64,000 nt of DNA from Xenorhabdus sp014467285 (GTDB taxonomy: Bacteria; Pseudomonadota; Gammaproteobacteria; Enterobacterales; Enterobacteriaceae): positions 62,001 to 126,000 of the forward strand of contig NZ_NKHR01000004.1 in the NCBI RefSeq assembly GCF_014467285.1. The letters run 5' to 3'. Under the pieces are notes generated by a model that was given only the letters and a program-made list of their open reading frames with translations, had not been told where the DNA came from and searched no databases. Positions within the stretch are counted from its first letter, which is position 1, and the number at the start of each line of letters is the position of its first letter. This document shows, one piece after another, positions 18,761 to 27,728 of this stretch. The position numbers and the translations under genes are program-made.

Positions 18761-19753
18761 TTATTCGTCTATATTTTCGACGGAAGTTTCATCAAATGAC
18801 TCAGCCGATTTAGTAATATCAATGGGTTCAATAGATTCATCCATTTCATTAGGCTCATCGGATTCGACAGGCGTCACGGTATAAGGTGTTTTCTTATTTT
18901 CTATAGCATCAAAAACAGTCAGGACAGATTCATTCTGTTCATTACTATTGCGATATAGATAGAATTGAATTTCCGGTAAACGTGGTAACCCTTCACTTTC
19001 ACCCAAAATTCTCAGGTCTGCATTATGCATTTCCAGAGGGCGGGCTGTGATGCCAACTTCTGCATTTACAGCAGCACGGACAGCAGACAGGGAAGCCGCT
19101 TCATATGCGATACGCCATGAAATGCCTGCCATATCAAGCGTATCCAGCGCAATCTGGCGGAATGGATTGGTTTCATCCATGACAACCAATGGCACGGGTT
19201 CGTTTGTTTGTAATTGGAAATCCGGCGCGCAATGCCATAAAACAGGCGAAGAGCGCAGGGCTGTTTTGGGGTGGTGGTTAATTTTTGCTGTGGTTAATGC
19301 CAAATCAATCTCATGGTTATCCAACATGCTTTCGATAAACTGAGCGCGCTTAATCCGCACATCAACAGCAACACGTGGATAGACTGAGGCAATACGGTTC
19401 AACAAGAAGGGAAGCAGTGTATCAACAGCGTCGTCTGATACGCCTATTCTCAATTCACCGTCTGCATCATTGTAGGTTAATGATGCTGTTGCATCGTCAT
19501 TGGCACGAAGAATCTGACGTGCGTAACCAAGAAGTTGAAGCCCGTGCTCGGTCAGAAGCTTATTACGGCCGTGGCGAGCAAATAATTCTCTCCCCACGAG
19601 ATGTTCCAACCGCTGCATTTGCTGACTCACAGCTGACTGCGTTCTAGAAACGGCTGCTGCTGCTGCTGCAAAAGTATTTAAGTCAGCAACGGCAACAAAA
19701 GTTCTTAGCAGATCGAGATCGAGGTTTATTATCTGACGATTTGCATTTATCAT
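18761..19753 (-). CDS. lrhA: LysR-type transcriptional regulator LrhA/HexA
   Basis: A 330-residue LysR-family regulator. The N-terminus is nearly the same as E. coli LrhA: IINLDLDLLRTFVAVADLNT, then AVSRTQSAVSQQMQRLEHLV in the winged helix-turn-helix. The ligand-binding region covers roughly residues 95-290. In E. coli it represses flagellar and adhesion genes. In Xenorhabdus and Photorhabdus the orthologue HexA represses secondary metabolites, symbiosis and virulence traits. This makes its presence 20 kb from an NRPS locus notable, though direct control here is inference. The protein is about 18 residues longer than E. coli LrhA (312) and ends in an acidic, Glu/Asp/Ser-rich tail (ESDEPNEMDESIEPIDITK and beyond). 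It is divergent from alaA, as in E. coli. Confidence 0.95.
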   Translation of the reverse strand: MINANRQIINLDLDLLRTFVAVADLNTFAAAAAAVSRTQSAVSQQMQRLEHLVGRELFARHGRNKLLTEHGLQLLGYARQILRANDDATASLTYNDADGELRIGVSDDAVDTLLPFLLNRIASVYPRVAVDVRIKRAQFIESMLDNHEIDLALTTAKINHHPKTALRSSPVLWHCAPDFQLQTNEPVPLVVMDETNPFRQIALDTLDMAGISWRIAYEAASLSAVRAAVNAEVGITARPLEMHNADLRILGESEGLPRLPEIQFYLYRNSNEQNESVLTVFDAIENKKTPYTVTPVESDEPNEMDESIEPIDITKSAESFDETSVENIDE

Positions 19754-20554
19754 TGTTTATTCATCACTTTTTTTTGATTTTAATTACTAACTAACCTGGT
19801 GTTTTTACTTCAGCAGTATCAAATAAAATAATACCGATTGTGACATTACTCTACTCTATTAAATAGGGCAAAGGTTTACTGCATTTTTTTCACTATTTAG
19901 AACATCACGGGTTTTATTTTCTCCTTTCTTAACAAAATTTATGCAACCTAAAAATAAATTAGAGATAAAACCCTATTTACATCACATAATCCCCAATTTC
20001 CAGTACAAATATCCTTTTTCTGACTTGCTTCAAAGAATAACGTAACCTGAATTAGGAAAACTTAATGCGCCAAGATAATATAAGTATTTTTAATGAGTTA
20101 ACATTTTTACAGAATAAGCCTAAAAATGTTATGGGTAAAAACTCAAAAAAATTATCAAACTATCATGTGATAAAAAACCTAAATTAGCTTTACGTCAGCC
20201 AAAGATAAATTATAAGAATACATTATACAAATCTTCTTACTTTTATTGACAATTCGAGATTTCCTAACCAGATTGGCTTAAGGAACCATTGTCAAAATGT
20301 CATCCGCTGTGCTCTCAGGCAACTAAAAACATGCCATTATTCAGAACAATGCTTCATTTAAACATTAAAATTAAGAATAAAATACCAATAAAAACGACAG
20401 TTTTAGATAGCAGGCTTATTCATTTATTATTAAAACAACCGTTTTAACCAAAGATATCAAAGGCTCTTCAAAAGACAGACTGAGAAGAGTACATTGAATA
20501 TCACACTTTTTATGCCGGGTAGTATCCATTTCGCCAAAGAGGTTAGGGCATCCT
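19754..20554. promoter_or_regulatory. Divergent lrhA-alaA promoter region
   Basis: An 801-bp AT-rich, gene-free region between divergent lrhA and alaA. It should hold both promoters. No ORF with a credible start and no RNA gene was recognised. LrhA is autoregulated in E. coli, so a LysR-type site is expected here, but I could not point to one. The alaA ribosome site (AGGG, six bases before the ATG) ends the region. Confidence 0.5.
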
Positions 20555-21769
20555 ATGTTTTCCATTAATAAATCCAGCAAATTAGATAATGTCTGCTATG
20601 ACATCAGGGGGAAAACCCTCAAAGAAGCCAAGCGACTCGAAGAAGAAGGCAATAAGGTACTGAAATTAAATATTGGCAATCCGGCGCCATTCGGCTTCGA
20701 AGCACCCGATGAGATTTTAGTCGATGTCATCCGTAACCTGCCGACCGCCCAGGGTTATTCCGACTCAAAAGGGTTATATTCTGCGCGCAAGGCGATTATG
20801 CAGCATTATCAGGCAAGAAATATGCTGGATATTACTGTTGAAGATATTTTCATCGGTAATGGTGTGTCTGAGCTTATCGTTCAATCCATGCAGGCCCTGT
20901 TGAATACAGGCGACGAAATGCTGGTTCCTGCGCCTGACTACCCTCTTTGGACAGCGGCTGTATCACTTTCCAGCGGTAATGCCGTACATTACCTGTGTGA
21001 TGAGCAACAAGGCTGGTTTCCTGATTTAGATGATATCCGCCGTAAAATTACCCCGCGTACCCGTGGGATTGTGATTATTAACCCGAACAACCCAACCGGG
21101 GCGGTATATAGCAAAGAGTTGTTATTGGAAATCGTGGAGATAGCCCGCCAGCATAACCTGATTATTTTCGCCGATGAAATTTACGACAAGATCCTGTACG
21201 ACGATGCCCAACACCACTCCATTGCCGCATTAGCGCCTGATCTTTTTACTGTCACCTTTAATGGCTTGTCCAAAACCTATCGCGTTGCAGGTTTCCGTCA
21301 GGGCTGGATGGTATTGAATGGCCCGAAAAAACAGGCTAAAGACTATATTGAAGGCTTAGAAATGCTGGCATCAATGCGCCTTTGTGCTAACGTGCCAATG
21401 CAGCACGCGATTCAAACGGCATTGGGCGGCTACCAGAGTATCAGTGAATTTATTTTTCCAGGTGGCAGGCTTTATGAGCAGCGCAATCGCGCATGGGAAT
21501 TGATAAACCAAATTCCGGGGATTTCCTGTGTGAAACCAATGGGTGCACTTTATATGTTCCCTAAAATAGATACCAAACGTTTCAATATTTATGATGACCA
21601 AAAAATGGTATTAGATCTTTTATTACAAGAAAAAGTTCTGCTGGTTCAAGGCACCGCATTTAACTGGCCAGAGCCAGACCATTTCCGTATTGTCACATTA
21701 CCGCATGTCACTGACTTGCAAATGGCTATTGAAAAATTTGCCCGCTTTATGGGTAACTATCGCCAATAA
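20555..21769 (+). CDS. alaA: Alanine transaminase AlaA
   Basis: Class I/II PLP-dependent aminotransferase, 404 residues (E. coli AlaA/YfbQ 405). It makes alanine from pyruvate using glutamate. The PLP lysine is about residue 240 in NGLSKTYRVAGFRQGWM. Other fold-type I landmarks are NPNNPTGAVYS and FADEIYDKILYDD. The gene has the same divergent placement beside lrhA as in E. coli. Confidence 0.96.
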   Translation: MFSINKSSKLDNVCYDIRGKTLKEAKRLEEEGNKVLKLNIGNPAPFGFEAPDEILVDVIRNLPTAQGYSDSKGLYSARKAIMQHYQARNMLDITVEDIFIGNGVSELIVQSMQALLNTGDEMLVPAPDYPLWTAAVSLSSGNAVHYLCDEQQGWFPDLDDIRRKITPRTRGIVIINPNNPTGAVYSKELLLEIVEIARQHNLIIFADEIYDKILYDDAQHHSIAALAPDLFTVTFNGLSKTYRVAGFRQGWMVLNGPKKQAKDYIEGLEMLASMRLCANVPMQHAIQTALGGYQSISEFIFPGGRLYEQRNRAWELINQIPGISCVKPMGALYMFPKIDTKRFNIYDDQKMVLDLLLQEKVLLVQGTAFNWPEPDHFRIVTLPHVTDLQMAIEKFARFMGNYRQ

Positions 21770-21787
21770 ATATAATATTTATCATTT

Positions 21788-21832
21788 AGAGCTTACCCTT
21801 ATGACTATTAATAACATAATGAGGTGAGCTCT
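21788..21832 (+). terminator. Possible terminator after alaA
   Basis: A ten-pair stem with one wobble (AGAGCTTACC/GGTGAGCTCT) surrounds a 25-nt loop, followed by TATTTG. It lies 18 bp after the alaA stop. The large loop and short T tail make it a weak call. Confidence 0.4.
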
Positions 21833-22034
21833 TATTTGATACAAGAAAGCTTATTTCTTACTAATGAGCCTTTTTCCATAAATAATTTTCTCAGAAATGA
21901 ATATTCCTGTTGTTTCTTAAGTCACTATTTAAAAGATAAAAGAGATATATTGGTGAAAATTGATACTGAATAGGTTTACTTCCCTTTCCCATCCGCTCAC
22001 AATTAACCATATCATTCCGTTGAAAGAGAAAATT

Positions 22035-22616
22035 ATGAGCCATTTTTTCGCCCAATTATCCCGATTGAAATTAATCAACCGTTGGCCCCTGATGCGAAAT
22101 GTGCGCACAGAAAATGTTTCAGAGCACAGCTTGCAGGTTGCTTTTGTCGCACATGCACTGGCCGTCATCAAAAACCGCAAATTTAACGGCAAGGTTAATG
22201 CCGATCGGATCGCCCTGCTGGCCATGTATCACGATGCCAGTGAAGTCATTACCGGAGATTTGCCTACCCCAATTAAGTACTATAACCCGCAAATTGCCCA
22301 TGAATATAAAAAAATAGAGAAGATAGCCCAACAAAAATTATTGAATATGCTGCCGGCAGAATTACAAGATGATTTTCGTTCTATTTTGGATGAGCACCTG
22401 CATACCGAAGAAGAAACACGCATTATTAAACAGGCTGATGCTCTGTGTGCTTATTTAAAATGTTTGGAAGAGATTTCGGCGGGCAATACTGAATTCAATC
22501 AGGCCAAAACCCGGTTGGAAAAAACACTGGCAGAGCGCCACAGTGAAGAAATGGATTATTTTATGAACGTATTCGTCCCCAGTTTTAATCTTTCTCTTGA
22601 TGAGATCAGTGTATAG
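22035..22616 (+). CDS. yfbR: 5'-deoxynucleotidase YfbR
   Basis: HD-domain phosphohydrolase that removes phosphate from deoxyribonucleoside 5'-monophosphates in the cytoplasm, part of nucleotide salvage. It has 193 residues from the ATG at 22035, which follows GAAAGAGAA. An upstream in-frame extension to 21960 is not conserved. Metal ligands are His31 (SEHSLQ) and His66-Asp67 (MYHDASEV), two positions lower than the E. coli numbering because the N-terminus is two residues shorter. The start MSHFFAQLSRLKLINRWPLM and the end FVPSF-LSLDEIS match the E. coli protein (199 aa). Confidence 0.95.
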   Translation: MSHFFAQLSRLKLINRWPLMRNVRTENVSEHSLQVAFVAHALAVIKNRKFNGKVNADRIALLAMYHDASEVITGDLPTPIKYYNPQIAHEYKKIEKIAQQKLLNMLPAELQDDFRSILDEHLHTEEETRIIKQADALCAYLKCLEEISAGNTEFNQAKTRLEKTLAERHSEEMDYFMNVFVPSFNLSLDEISV

Positions 22617-22664
22617 ATATCGCCCTCCATGATAACGGTCATCCAGTAGTGCTAATCTATAGCT

Positions 22665-22700
22665 ATGATGCAGCACCTTATCGCATTAAAACTGCATCAT
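22665..22700. repeat. Inverted repeat between convergent yfbR and yfbS
   Basis: A perfect nine-pair inverted repeat (ATGATGCAG/CTGCATCAT, 18-nt loop) lies between the two convergent stop codons. There is no T run on either strand, so terminator function is only suggested by position. Confidence 0.35.
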
Positions 22701-22707
22701 GGAATTA

Positions 22708-24537
22708 TTAAAACGGGAAAAGTATTGGGATAACCGCGACGCTGATCCCCATAACAATTAACGTAAAGGGTATGCCAAGTTTCAGGAAATCTGCAAATCG
22801 ATATCCACCCGGCCCCAGTATCAATGTATTAACAGGAGATGAAACTGGTGTCATAAATGCTGCTGAGGCCGCCACACCAACAATCATGGCGAAAGGCAAA
22901 GGCGAAACAGACATTTCGTTCGCTGCCGCAATCGCTATCGGAGCCATTAATACCGCCGTCGCCGTGTTAGAAATGAACAATCCGATAACAGCACAAAGCA
23001 CAAACAAGCACATCAACATCACCCGTGGCCCCATATTACCCGCCACATCCATCAACCCACGGACAATTAAGTCTATGCCTCCTGTTTTCTGCAATGCCAG
23101 CGCGAAAGGCATCATGCCAACAATCAAAATAATGCTCGGCCAGTGAATAGCACGATAGGCGCTTTCCATATCGATGCAGCGAAATTTGCCCATTAACAGA
23201 CAAGCAACCAACGCAGCGATAAAGTTGGGAATTTCATTGGTGAGCATCATCGCAACCATCAAGGCAAGGCAGAATAATGCGTGGGGGGCTTGTGATGCGG
23301 CAGGCGCTGCACTTTCCACTTCGATGGGTAAATTTAGCACAATGAAATCAGGAGTCTTAGTTTTCAATGCACGAATCAGTTTCCAGTCGCCAATCACCAG
23401 TAACGTATCACCAAGCAGCAAAGGCTCGTCAACTAACTTGCCTTCCAATGCCTTACCGCCACGACGAATGCCGACAACATTGAGACCATAACGGGTGCGA
23501 AATTTCATACCACGCAGCGATTGCCCCAATAAATCGGACTCAGGGATCACGGAAACCTCTGCCATACCGACCTCACGGGATTGTTCCGAAAAATATTCCC
23601 CGCGCAATACCATCGGCTCCAACTGTTGCTCGCTGCAAAACTCCCGTAAATCAATATCACTCTCAGACATATCCACCAGCAGCACGTCTTGTTCCCGTAA
23701 TTCCATATCGCCAGTGGCTGCCACCATCACCCGGCGGAACTTACGCCAGCGTTCAATACCAATTACATTGGCACCATAACGTGCGCGCAATCCCAATTCA
23801 TCCAGCGTATGACCAACCAAAGGCGAACCTTGGCGGATAGCGAGCCGGCGGGCGCGACCTGACAATTTATAGTCACGGATTAAATCACGAAATGTGCGGT
23901 GATAACGTTCATCCATCGCCTGATGAGCGGCTCCTCCCAACCAACGACGGGCAATCAACATATACACCACACCGGCCAGCAAGACTAAAATACCAATCGG
24001 TGTAATGGAGAAAAAATCAAACCCCCGCAAGCCCTCGCGTACCAGCTCACTATTGACAACCATATTGGGGGGCGTTGCAACCAATGTCATCATGCCACTG
24101 ATCAAACCGGCAAACCCCAATGGCATCATCAGCCGCCCCGGCGAGATTTTCATTCTGGCAGCCACACTCAGGACAACAGGAATAAAGATTGCCACAACCC
24201 CGGTTGAACTCATAAAAGCGCCCAGACCCGCGACCGACACCATTAACCAGGCCAACATCTTAGTCTCACTGTTACCGGCAATCCGAACCAGCCAATCCCC
24301 CATCTGATAGGCAACACCTGTCCTCACCAGCCCTTCGCCAATGACAAACAGGGCAGCAATCAACAAAACGTTAGGATCACTAAAACCGACAGTGGCTTCA
24401 CTTAACGTCAGTGTGCCACTCAGGACAAATGCAATGATCACCAATAAAGCCACAACATCCATTCTGACTTTATTGGTGGTGAAAAGCACAATAGCTATCG
24501 AGAGCAGGGTCAATACCCACAACAGTTCGCTATTCAA
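22708..24537 (-). CDS. yfbS: SLC13-family permease with two RCK_C (TrkA-C) domains
   Basis: Inner-membrane transporter of the divalent-anion:Na+ symporter (CitMHS/SLC13) type, 609 residues (E. coli YfbS 610). Two membrane halves flank a cytoplasmic region, about residues 200-375, with two TrkA-C/RCK regulatory domains (GSPLVGHTLDELGLRARYGA and VIPESDLLGQSLRGMKFRTR). Substrate is unknown. The chosen start is TTG at 24537, five bases after GAGG, aligning LNSELLWVL with E. coli MNGELIWVL. A TTG five codons further upstream also has an AAAGG site. The gene lies 89 bp downstream of yfbT and is probably cotranscribed with it. Confidence 0.92.
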   Translation of the reverse strand: MNSELLWVLTLLSIAIVLFTTNKVRMDVVALLVIIAFVLSGTLTLSEATVGFSDPNVLLIAALFVIGEGLVRTGVAYQMGDWLVRIAGNSETKMLAWLMVSVAGLGAFMSSTGVVAIFIPVVLSVAARMKISPGRLMMPLGFAGLISGMMTLVATPPNMVVNSELVREGLRGFDFFSITPIGILVLLAGVVYMLIARRWLGGAAHQAMDERYHRTFRDLIRDYKLSGRARRLAIRQGSPLVGHTLDELGLRARYGANVIGIERWRKFRRVMVAATGDMELREQDVLLVDMSESDIDLREFCSEQQLEPMVLRGEYFSEQSREVGMAEVSVIPESDLLGQSLRGMKFRTRYGLNVVGIRRGGKALEGKLVDEPLLLGDTLLVIGDWKLIRALKTKTPDFIVLNLPIEVESAAPAASQAPHALFCLALMVAMMLTNEIPNFIAALVACLLMGKFRCIDMESAYRAIHWPSIILIVGMMPFALALQKTGGIDLIVRGLMDVAGNMGPRVMLMCLFVLCAVIGLFISNTATAVLMAPIAIAAANEMSVSPLPFAMIVGVAASAAFMTPVSSPVNTLILGPGGYRFADFLKLGIPFTLIVMGISVAVIPILFPF

Positions 24538-24626
24538 TCTGGCCTCTATCAACGATACCTTTAAAACGATACAAACGTTAATGGGCCAAGTAGAGCACTT
24601 TTCTCAGGGAAAATCCCACGTTATGA

Positions 24627-25301
24627 TCAAGAATTTTCCTGATTTGTGGTGTAAATCGAAACATAACCGCCAGATTTGACAATTTCGATATTTTCCAGAT
24701 TAGTAATCGTCAAATGCGTTTCATCACGGCGTGGAATATCTGGCGCATCATGGACTACGACGACCTGACAACCTGCATCCAGCCCGGCATGAATTCCTGC
24801 AATGGCATCTTCAAAGACCACACACTCTTCTGGCAGTAATCCCAGTTTTTGGGCTCCCAACAAATAAGGTGCAGGGTTTGGTTTTCCGTTTTTAACAGAC
24901 TCCGCGGTCACCCAATGGGCCGGCTCTGGTAACTCGGCGACCTGATGGCGCGCAGTAGCAAGAGGAATAGTTCCCGATGTTACGATTGCCCACGGAATAT
25001 CCAGTGCATTCAACTTATCAATCAGGGCAATAGCACCAGGTAAAGCGGTAATGCCTTCTGTATCTTCTGTTTCGATCTTTTCAATCCATTTGAACGTGCT
25101 GGCAATCTCTTCTTCACTGGCATCAGGCATAAAATGACGTAATGATAATATCGCCGGCGTACCATGCACATAATTCAACACTTCATCACGATCGATCCCC
25201 ATCTTATCAGCAAACTTACTCCACGCCCGCTCAACCGCAGGTAATGAATCAATCAGCGTACCATCCAAATCGAATAAAAAACCCCTACATTTCAGTACCA
25301 A
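24627..25301 (-). CDS. yfbT: HAD-family sugar phosphatase YfbT
   Basis: Haloacid-dehalogenase phosphatase acting on small phosphorylated sugars, 224 residues. The nucleophile motif FLFDLDGTLIDS is near the N-terminus, motif II is IVTSGT, the lysine is in VKNGKPNPAPYL, and the acidic motif is VVFEDAIAGIHAG. The frame can be read from a TTG at 25322, but AAAGGAG (25308-25314) lies inside that extension. I therefore choose the TTG at 25301, six bases after it, giving (M)VLKCRGFLFDLDG, which aligns with E. coli MRCKGFLFDLDG. It directly follows the yfbU remnant. Confidence 0.92.
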   Translation of the reverse strand: MVLKCRGFLFDLDGTLIDSLPAVERAWSKFADKMGIDRDEVLNYVHGTPAILSLRHFMPDASEEEIASTFKWIEKIETEDTEGITALPGAIALIDKLNALDIPWAIVTSGTIPLATARHQVAELPEPAHWVTAESVKNGKPNPAPYLLGAQKLGLLPEECVVFEDAIAGIHAGLDAGCQVVVVHDAPDIPRRDETHLTITNLENIEIVKSGGYVSIYTTNQENS

Positions 25302-25322
25302 ACCCGGCTCCTTTAAACGCAA

Positions 25323-25545
25323 CTAGGCGTTAATAATCTGACCAATCTCAACAGCGCTCGTTTCCATAATATTAATAATGGTACGACAAATCTCTTCAGA
25401 TAACTCGCCAAAATCACGATCCAACTCACGCAATTGCAAACCAAAACCCCGTTCGATAATAGTCTGGTAACGACGATAACGTTCAGCATATTCAGGTTCA
25501 AGCAAGGACATAAGTTTGTATTAACAACCGGTTATTGATCTGAAC
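25323..25545 (-). pseudogene. yfbU: yfbU remnant with internal deletion and damaged 5' end
   Basis: A 62-codon frame (25511 to 25323) reads MSLLEPEYAERYRRYQTII, then ERGFGLQLRELDRDFGELSE, and ends IGQIINA. It matches residues 17-67 of E. coli YfbU (UPF0304, 164 aa). It then jumps at METSAVEIGQIINA to the last residues of that protein, so about 85 codons of the middle are missing in frame. Upstream of 25511 the frame has a TAA. In a shifted frame NRLLIQTY resembles the family N-terminus (QRLIL..QY), which suggests a small frameshifting deletion. No ribosome site precedes the ATG at 25511. It sits exactly where yfbU is expected, between yfbT and yfbV. A short translated product is not excluded. 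Confidence 0.8.
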
Positions 25546-25600
25546 AGAGGATTTATCGGTTAATTGATTCAACAACCGCCGGAACAGGCGTTCCGGCCAT

Positions 25601-26056
25601 TTAAATGTCATCAAGAAAAGAGTTGTCCAGTTGCTTAAATGCCCGTTTAAGCAATTCAGCTAACGAGAGATAAGTCGGGACATTTTCCACTGGCATCATT
25701 GCAATACCCGCTTCTGCAAATTTCTCCCGAATTTCATAAAACCATTTCAACAATCCTTCGGGCAAAGGTGTCGCCGCACGTTTTCCCAGCCACCACAATC
25801 CCTGCAACGGCAGGCTACAGGCAAACAGTGCCGTTGCGACCGACGGTCCCAATTGACCACCCAGCGCGATCTGCCATGTCAGCGTAAAAATGGACAATGG
25901 CGGCATAAAACGAATACCAAAGCGAGTCGCCCTAATCACACGATTTTCAGGAAAAACAGGCGAAAGCTGCTTTTCCAGCGGCCAAGTTTTTAAATATTGC
26001 TGGCCCAATTGCATCCGCTTGAACCAACCTTGATTAACAGGCGGTGTCGTATTCAT
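25601..26056 (-). CDS. yfbV: Terminus macrodomain insulation protein YfbV (UPF0208)
   Basis: Inner-membrane protein of the UPF0208 family, reported in E. coli to help confine the chromosome Ter macrodomain. The start at 26056 gives 151 residues, exactly the E. coli length. GAGG lies five bases before this ATG, and the adjacent ATG at 26059 is too close to it. Conserved stretches are TWPLEKQLSPVFPENRVIRA, two membrane helices (MPPLSIFTLTWQIALGGQLG; VATALFACSLPLQGLWWLG) and the end KRAFKQLDNSFLDD. It is divergent from ackA, as in E. coli. Confidence 0.94.
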   Translation of the reverse strand: MNTTPPVNQGWFKRMQLGQQYLKTWPLEKQLSPVFPENRVIRATRFGIRFMPPLSIFTLTWQIALGGQLGPSVATALFACSLPLQGLWWLGKRAATPLPEGLLKWFYEIREKFAEAGIAMMPVENVPTYLSLAELLKRAFKQLDNSFLDDI

Positions 26057-26243
26057 CATGACCTCAATCAATTAAAGGTATACTTCTTAAAAAATCCCTA
26101 CAAAAGATAAAATCTTTTTTGTAATATTAATACTATTAAGTATATTTTGTCTTTATTGCTAGCAAACGGTATCCTACACAGACTTTTATGTTGTTGCAGC
26201 AGCAAAACAAAAATTTTGACCTCTTTCGCAACAACTGGATTCG

Positions 26244-26257
26244 ATTTGTTAACAAAT
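26244..26257. promoter_or_regulatory. Perfect 14-bp palindrome in the yfbV-ackA promoter region
   Basis: ATTTGTTAACAAAT is fully self-complementary and lies 64 bp upstream of the ackA ATG. Its position and symmetry suggest a dimeric repressor or activator site. The regulator is unknown. Confidence 0.4.
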
Positions 26258-26320
26258 TGCTTTATTTTTTAACACTTTTCTTATTTAAGATTAGATCACA
26301 ACAAGATAATAGGTATTTCC

Positions 26321-27523
26321 ATGTCAAGTAAGCTGGTACTGGTTCTTAATTGCGGTAGCTCCTCCCTGAAATTCGCTATCATCGATCCTGCCAATGGTGA
26401 AGAATATCTTTCTGGTTTAGCTGAATGCTTTAACCTGCCTGAAGCCCGTATTAAATGGAAAATGGATGGCGCAAAAAATGAAGCTGCTTTAGGTGCCGGC
26501 GCAGCACACAGCGAAGCGCTGAACTTCATTGTTAATACTATTTTGGCTGAAAAGCCAGAACTTTCTGCACAGATTTCATCCATCGGTCACCGTATCGTTC
26601 ACGGTGGTGAGAAATTCACTTCTTCTGTGATCATCAATGATGAAGTTATCAAAGGCATTGAAGCGGCTATTCCGTTCGCACCACTGCACAACCCTGCTCA
26701 CCTGATCGGTATCGCAGAAGCGAAGAAAGCGTTTCCTCATCTGCTTGAGAAAAACATTGCCGTATTTGATACTGCATTCCACCAGACGATGCCTGAAGAA
26801 GCATATCTGTACGCACTGCCTTACAATCTGTATAAAGAGCATGGCATCCGCCGTTACGGCGCACATGGTACCAGCCACTTCTACGTTTCCCGCGAAGCAG
26901 CTAAGATGCTGAACAAACCTGTTGAAGAACTGAATGTCATCACTTGCCATCTGGGCAATGGTGGTTCTGTTTCTGCTATTGTTAACGGCCAGTGTGTTGA
27001 TACTTCTATGGGCCTGACTCCGCTGGAAGGTCTGGTGATGGGTACCCGTAGTGGTGATATCGATCCTGCTATCGTATTCCATTTGCACGATGCAATGGGT
27101 ATGAGTGTTGCTGAAATCAACACCCTGCTGACCAAAGAGTCGGGGTTCCTGGGCCTGACTGAAGTGACCAGCGACTGCCGTTACGTAGAAGATAACTATG
27201 AAACCAAAGATGATGCAAAACGTGCAATGGACGTTTACTGCCATCGTCTGGCTAAATACATCGGTGCTTACAGCGCATTGATGGAAGGCCGTCTGGATGC
27301 GATTATCTTCACGGGCGGCATCGGTGAAAACTCTGCGCTGGTTCGTGAACTGACTATGAAGAAAGTTGCACTGCTAGGCTTCGAATATGATCACGAGCGC
27401 AACCTTGCTGCACGCTTCGGCAAGTCAGGCGTTATCACCACTGATAATGGCCGCCCTGCTCTGGTTATCCCAACCAATGAAGAATTGGTCATCGCCCAGG
27501 ATTCAGCACGCCTGACCGCGTAA
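26321..27523 (+). CDS. ackA: Acetate kinase
   Basis: Converts acetyl phosphate and ADP to acetate and ATP, 400 residues as in E. coli. Motifs: LVLNCGSSSLKFA at the N-terminus, IGHRIVHGGEKF, YGAHGTSHFYVS (catalytic histidine region), MGTRSGDIDPAI and IFTGGIGENS (nucleotide site). It sits 205 bp before pta, the usual pair that sets the acetyl-phosphate pool. A strong hairpin lies between them. Confidence 0.98.
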   Translation: MSSKLVLVLNCGSSSLKFAIIDPANGEEYLSGLAECFNLPEARIKWKMDGAKNEAALGAGAAHSEALNFIVNTILAEKPELSAQISSIGHRIVHGGEKFTSSVIINDEVIKGIEAAIPFAPLHNPAHLIGIAEAKKAFPHLLEKNIAVFDTAFHQTMPEEAYLYALPYNLYKEHGIRRYGAHGTSHFYVSREAAKMLNKPVEELNVITCHLGNGGSVSAIVNGQCVDTSMGLTPLEGLVMGTRSGDIDPAIVFHLHDAMGMSVAEINTLLTKESGFLGLTEVTSDCRYVEDNYETKDDAKRAMDVYCHRLAKYIGAYSALMEGRLDAIIFTGGIGENSALVRELTMKKVALLGFEYDHERNLAARFGKSGVITTDNGRPALVIPTNEELVIAQDSARLTA

Positions 27524-27540
27524 GCAATATGACTTTCAAA

Positions 27541-27565
27541 GAACCGCCAGCATTGCTGGCGGTTC
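27541..27565 (+). terminator. Hairpin between ackA and pta
   Basis: An eleven-pair perfect stem (GAACCGCCAGC/GCTGGCGGTTC, 3-nt loop) starts 17 bp after the ackA stop. The following sequence GCTCTTTATT is only moderately T-rich, so partial termination between ackA and pta is likely rather than a complete stop. Confidence 0.65.
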
Positions 27566-27728
27566 TGCTCTTTATTCATGAATACATTTATCCATGAATA
27601 CATTGAGTAATATTTCCTTAATAAATATTGCGTTGGCTCATGGTTCATATTTCATCTATTCATATAGCATGAATCTATCGCATTGAGTCACATTTATTGA
27701 CTGACGAGCAACCGTTAAAGAGGTTTCC

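Noticed and set aside
25302..25322. Seven-codon N-terminal extension of YfbT
   Set aside because: It contains the AAAGGAG ribosome site of the chosen TTG start and is not conserved.
26576..27244. Antisense ORF of 222 codons inside ackA
   Set aside because: Same reason: composition shadow of a highly conserved gene, no ribosome site.
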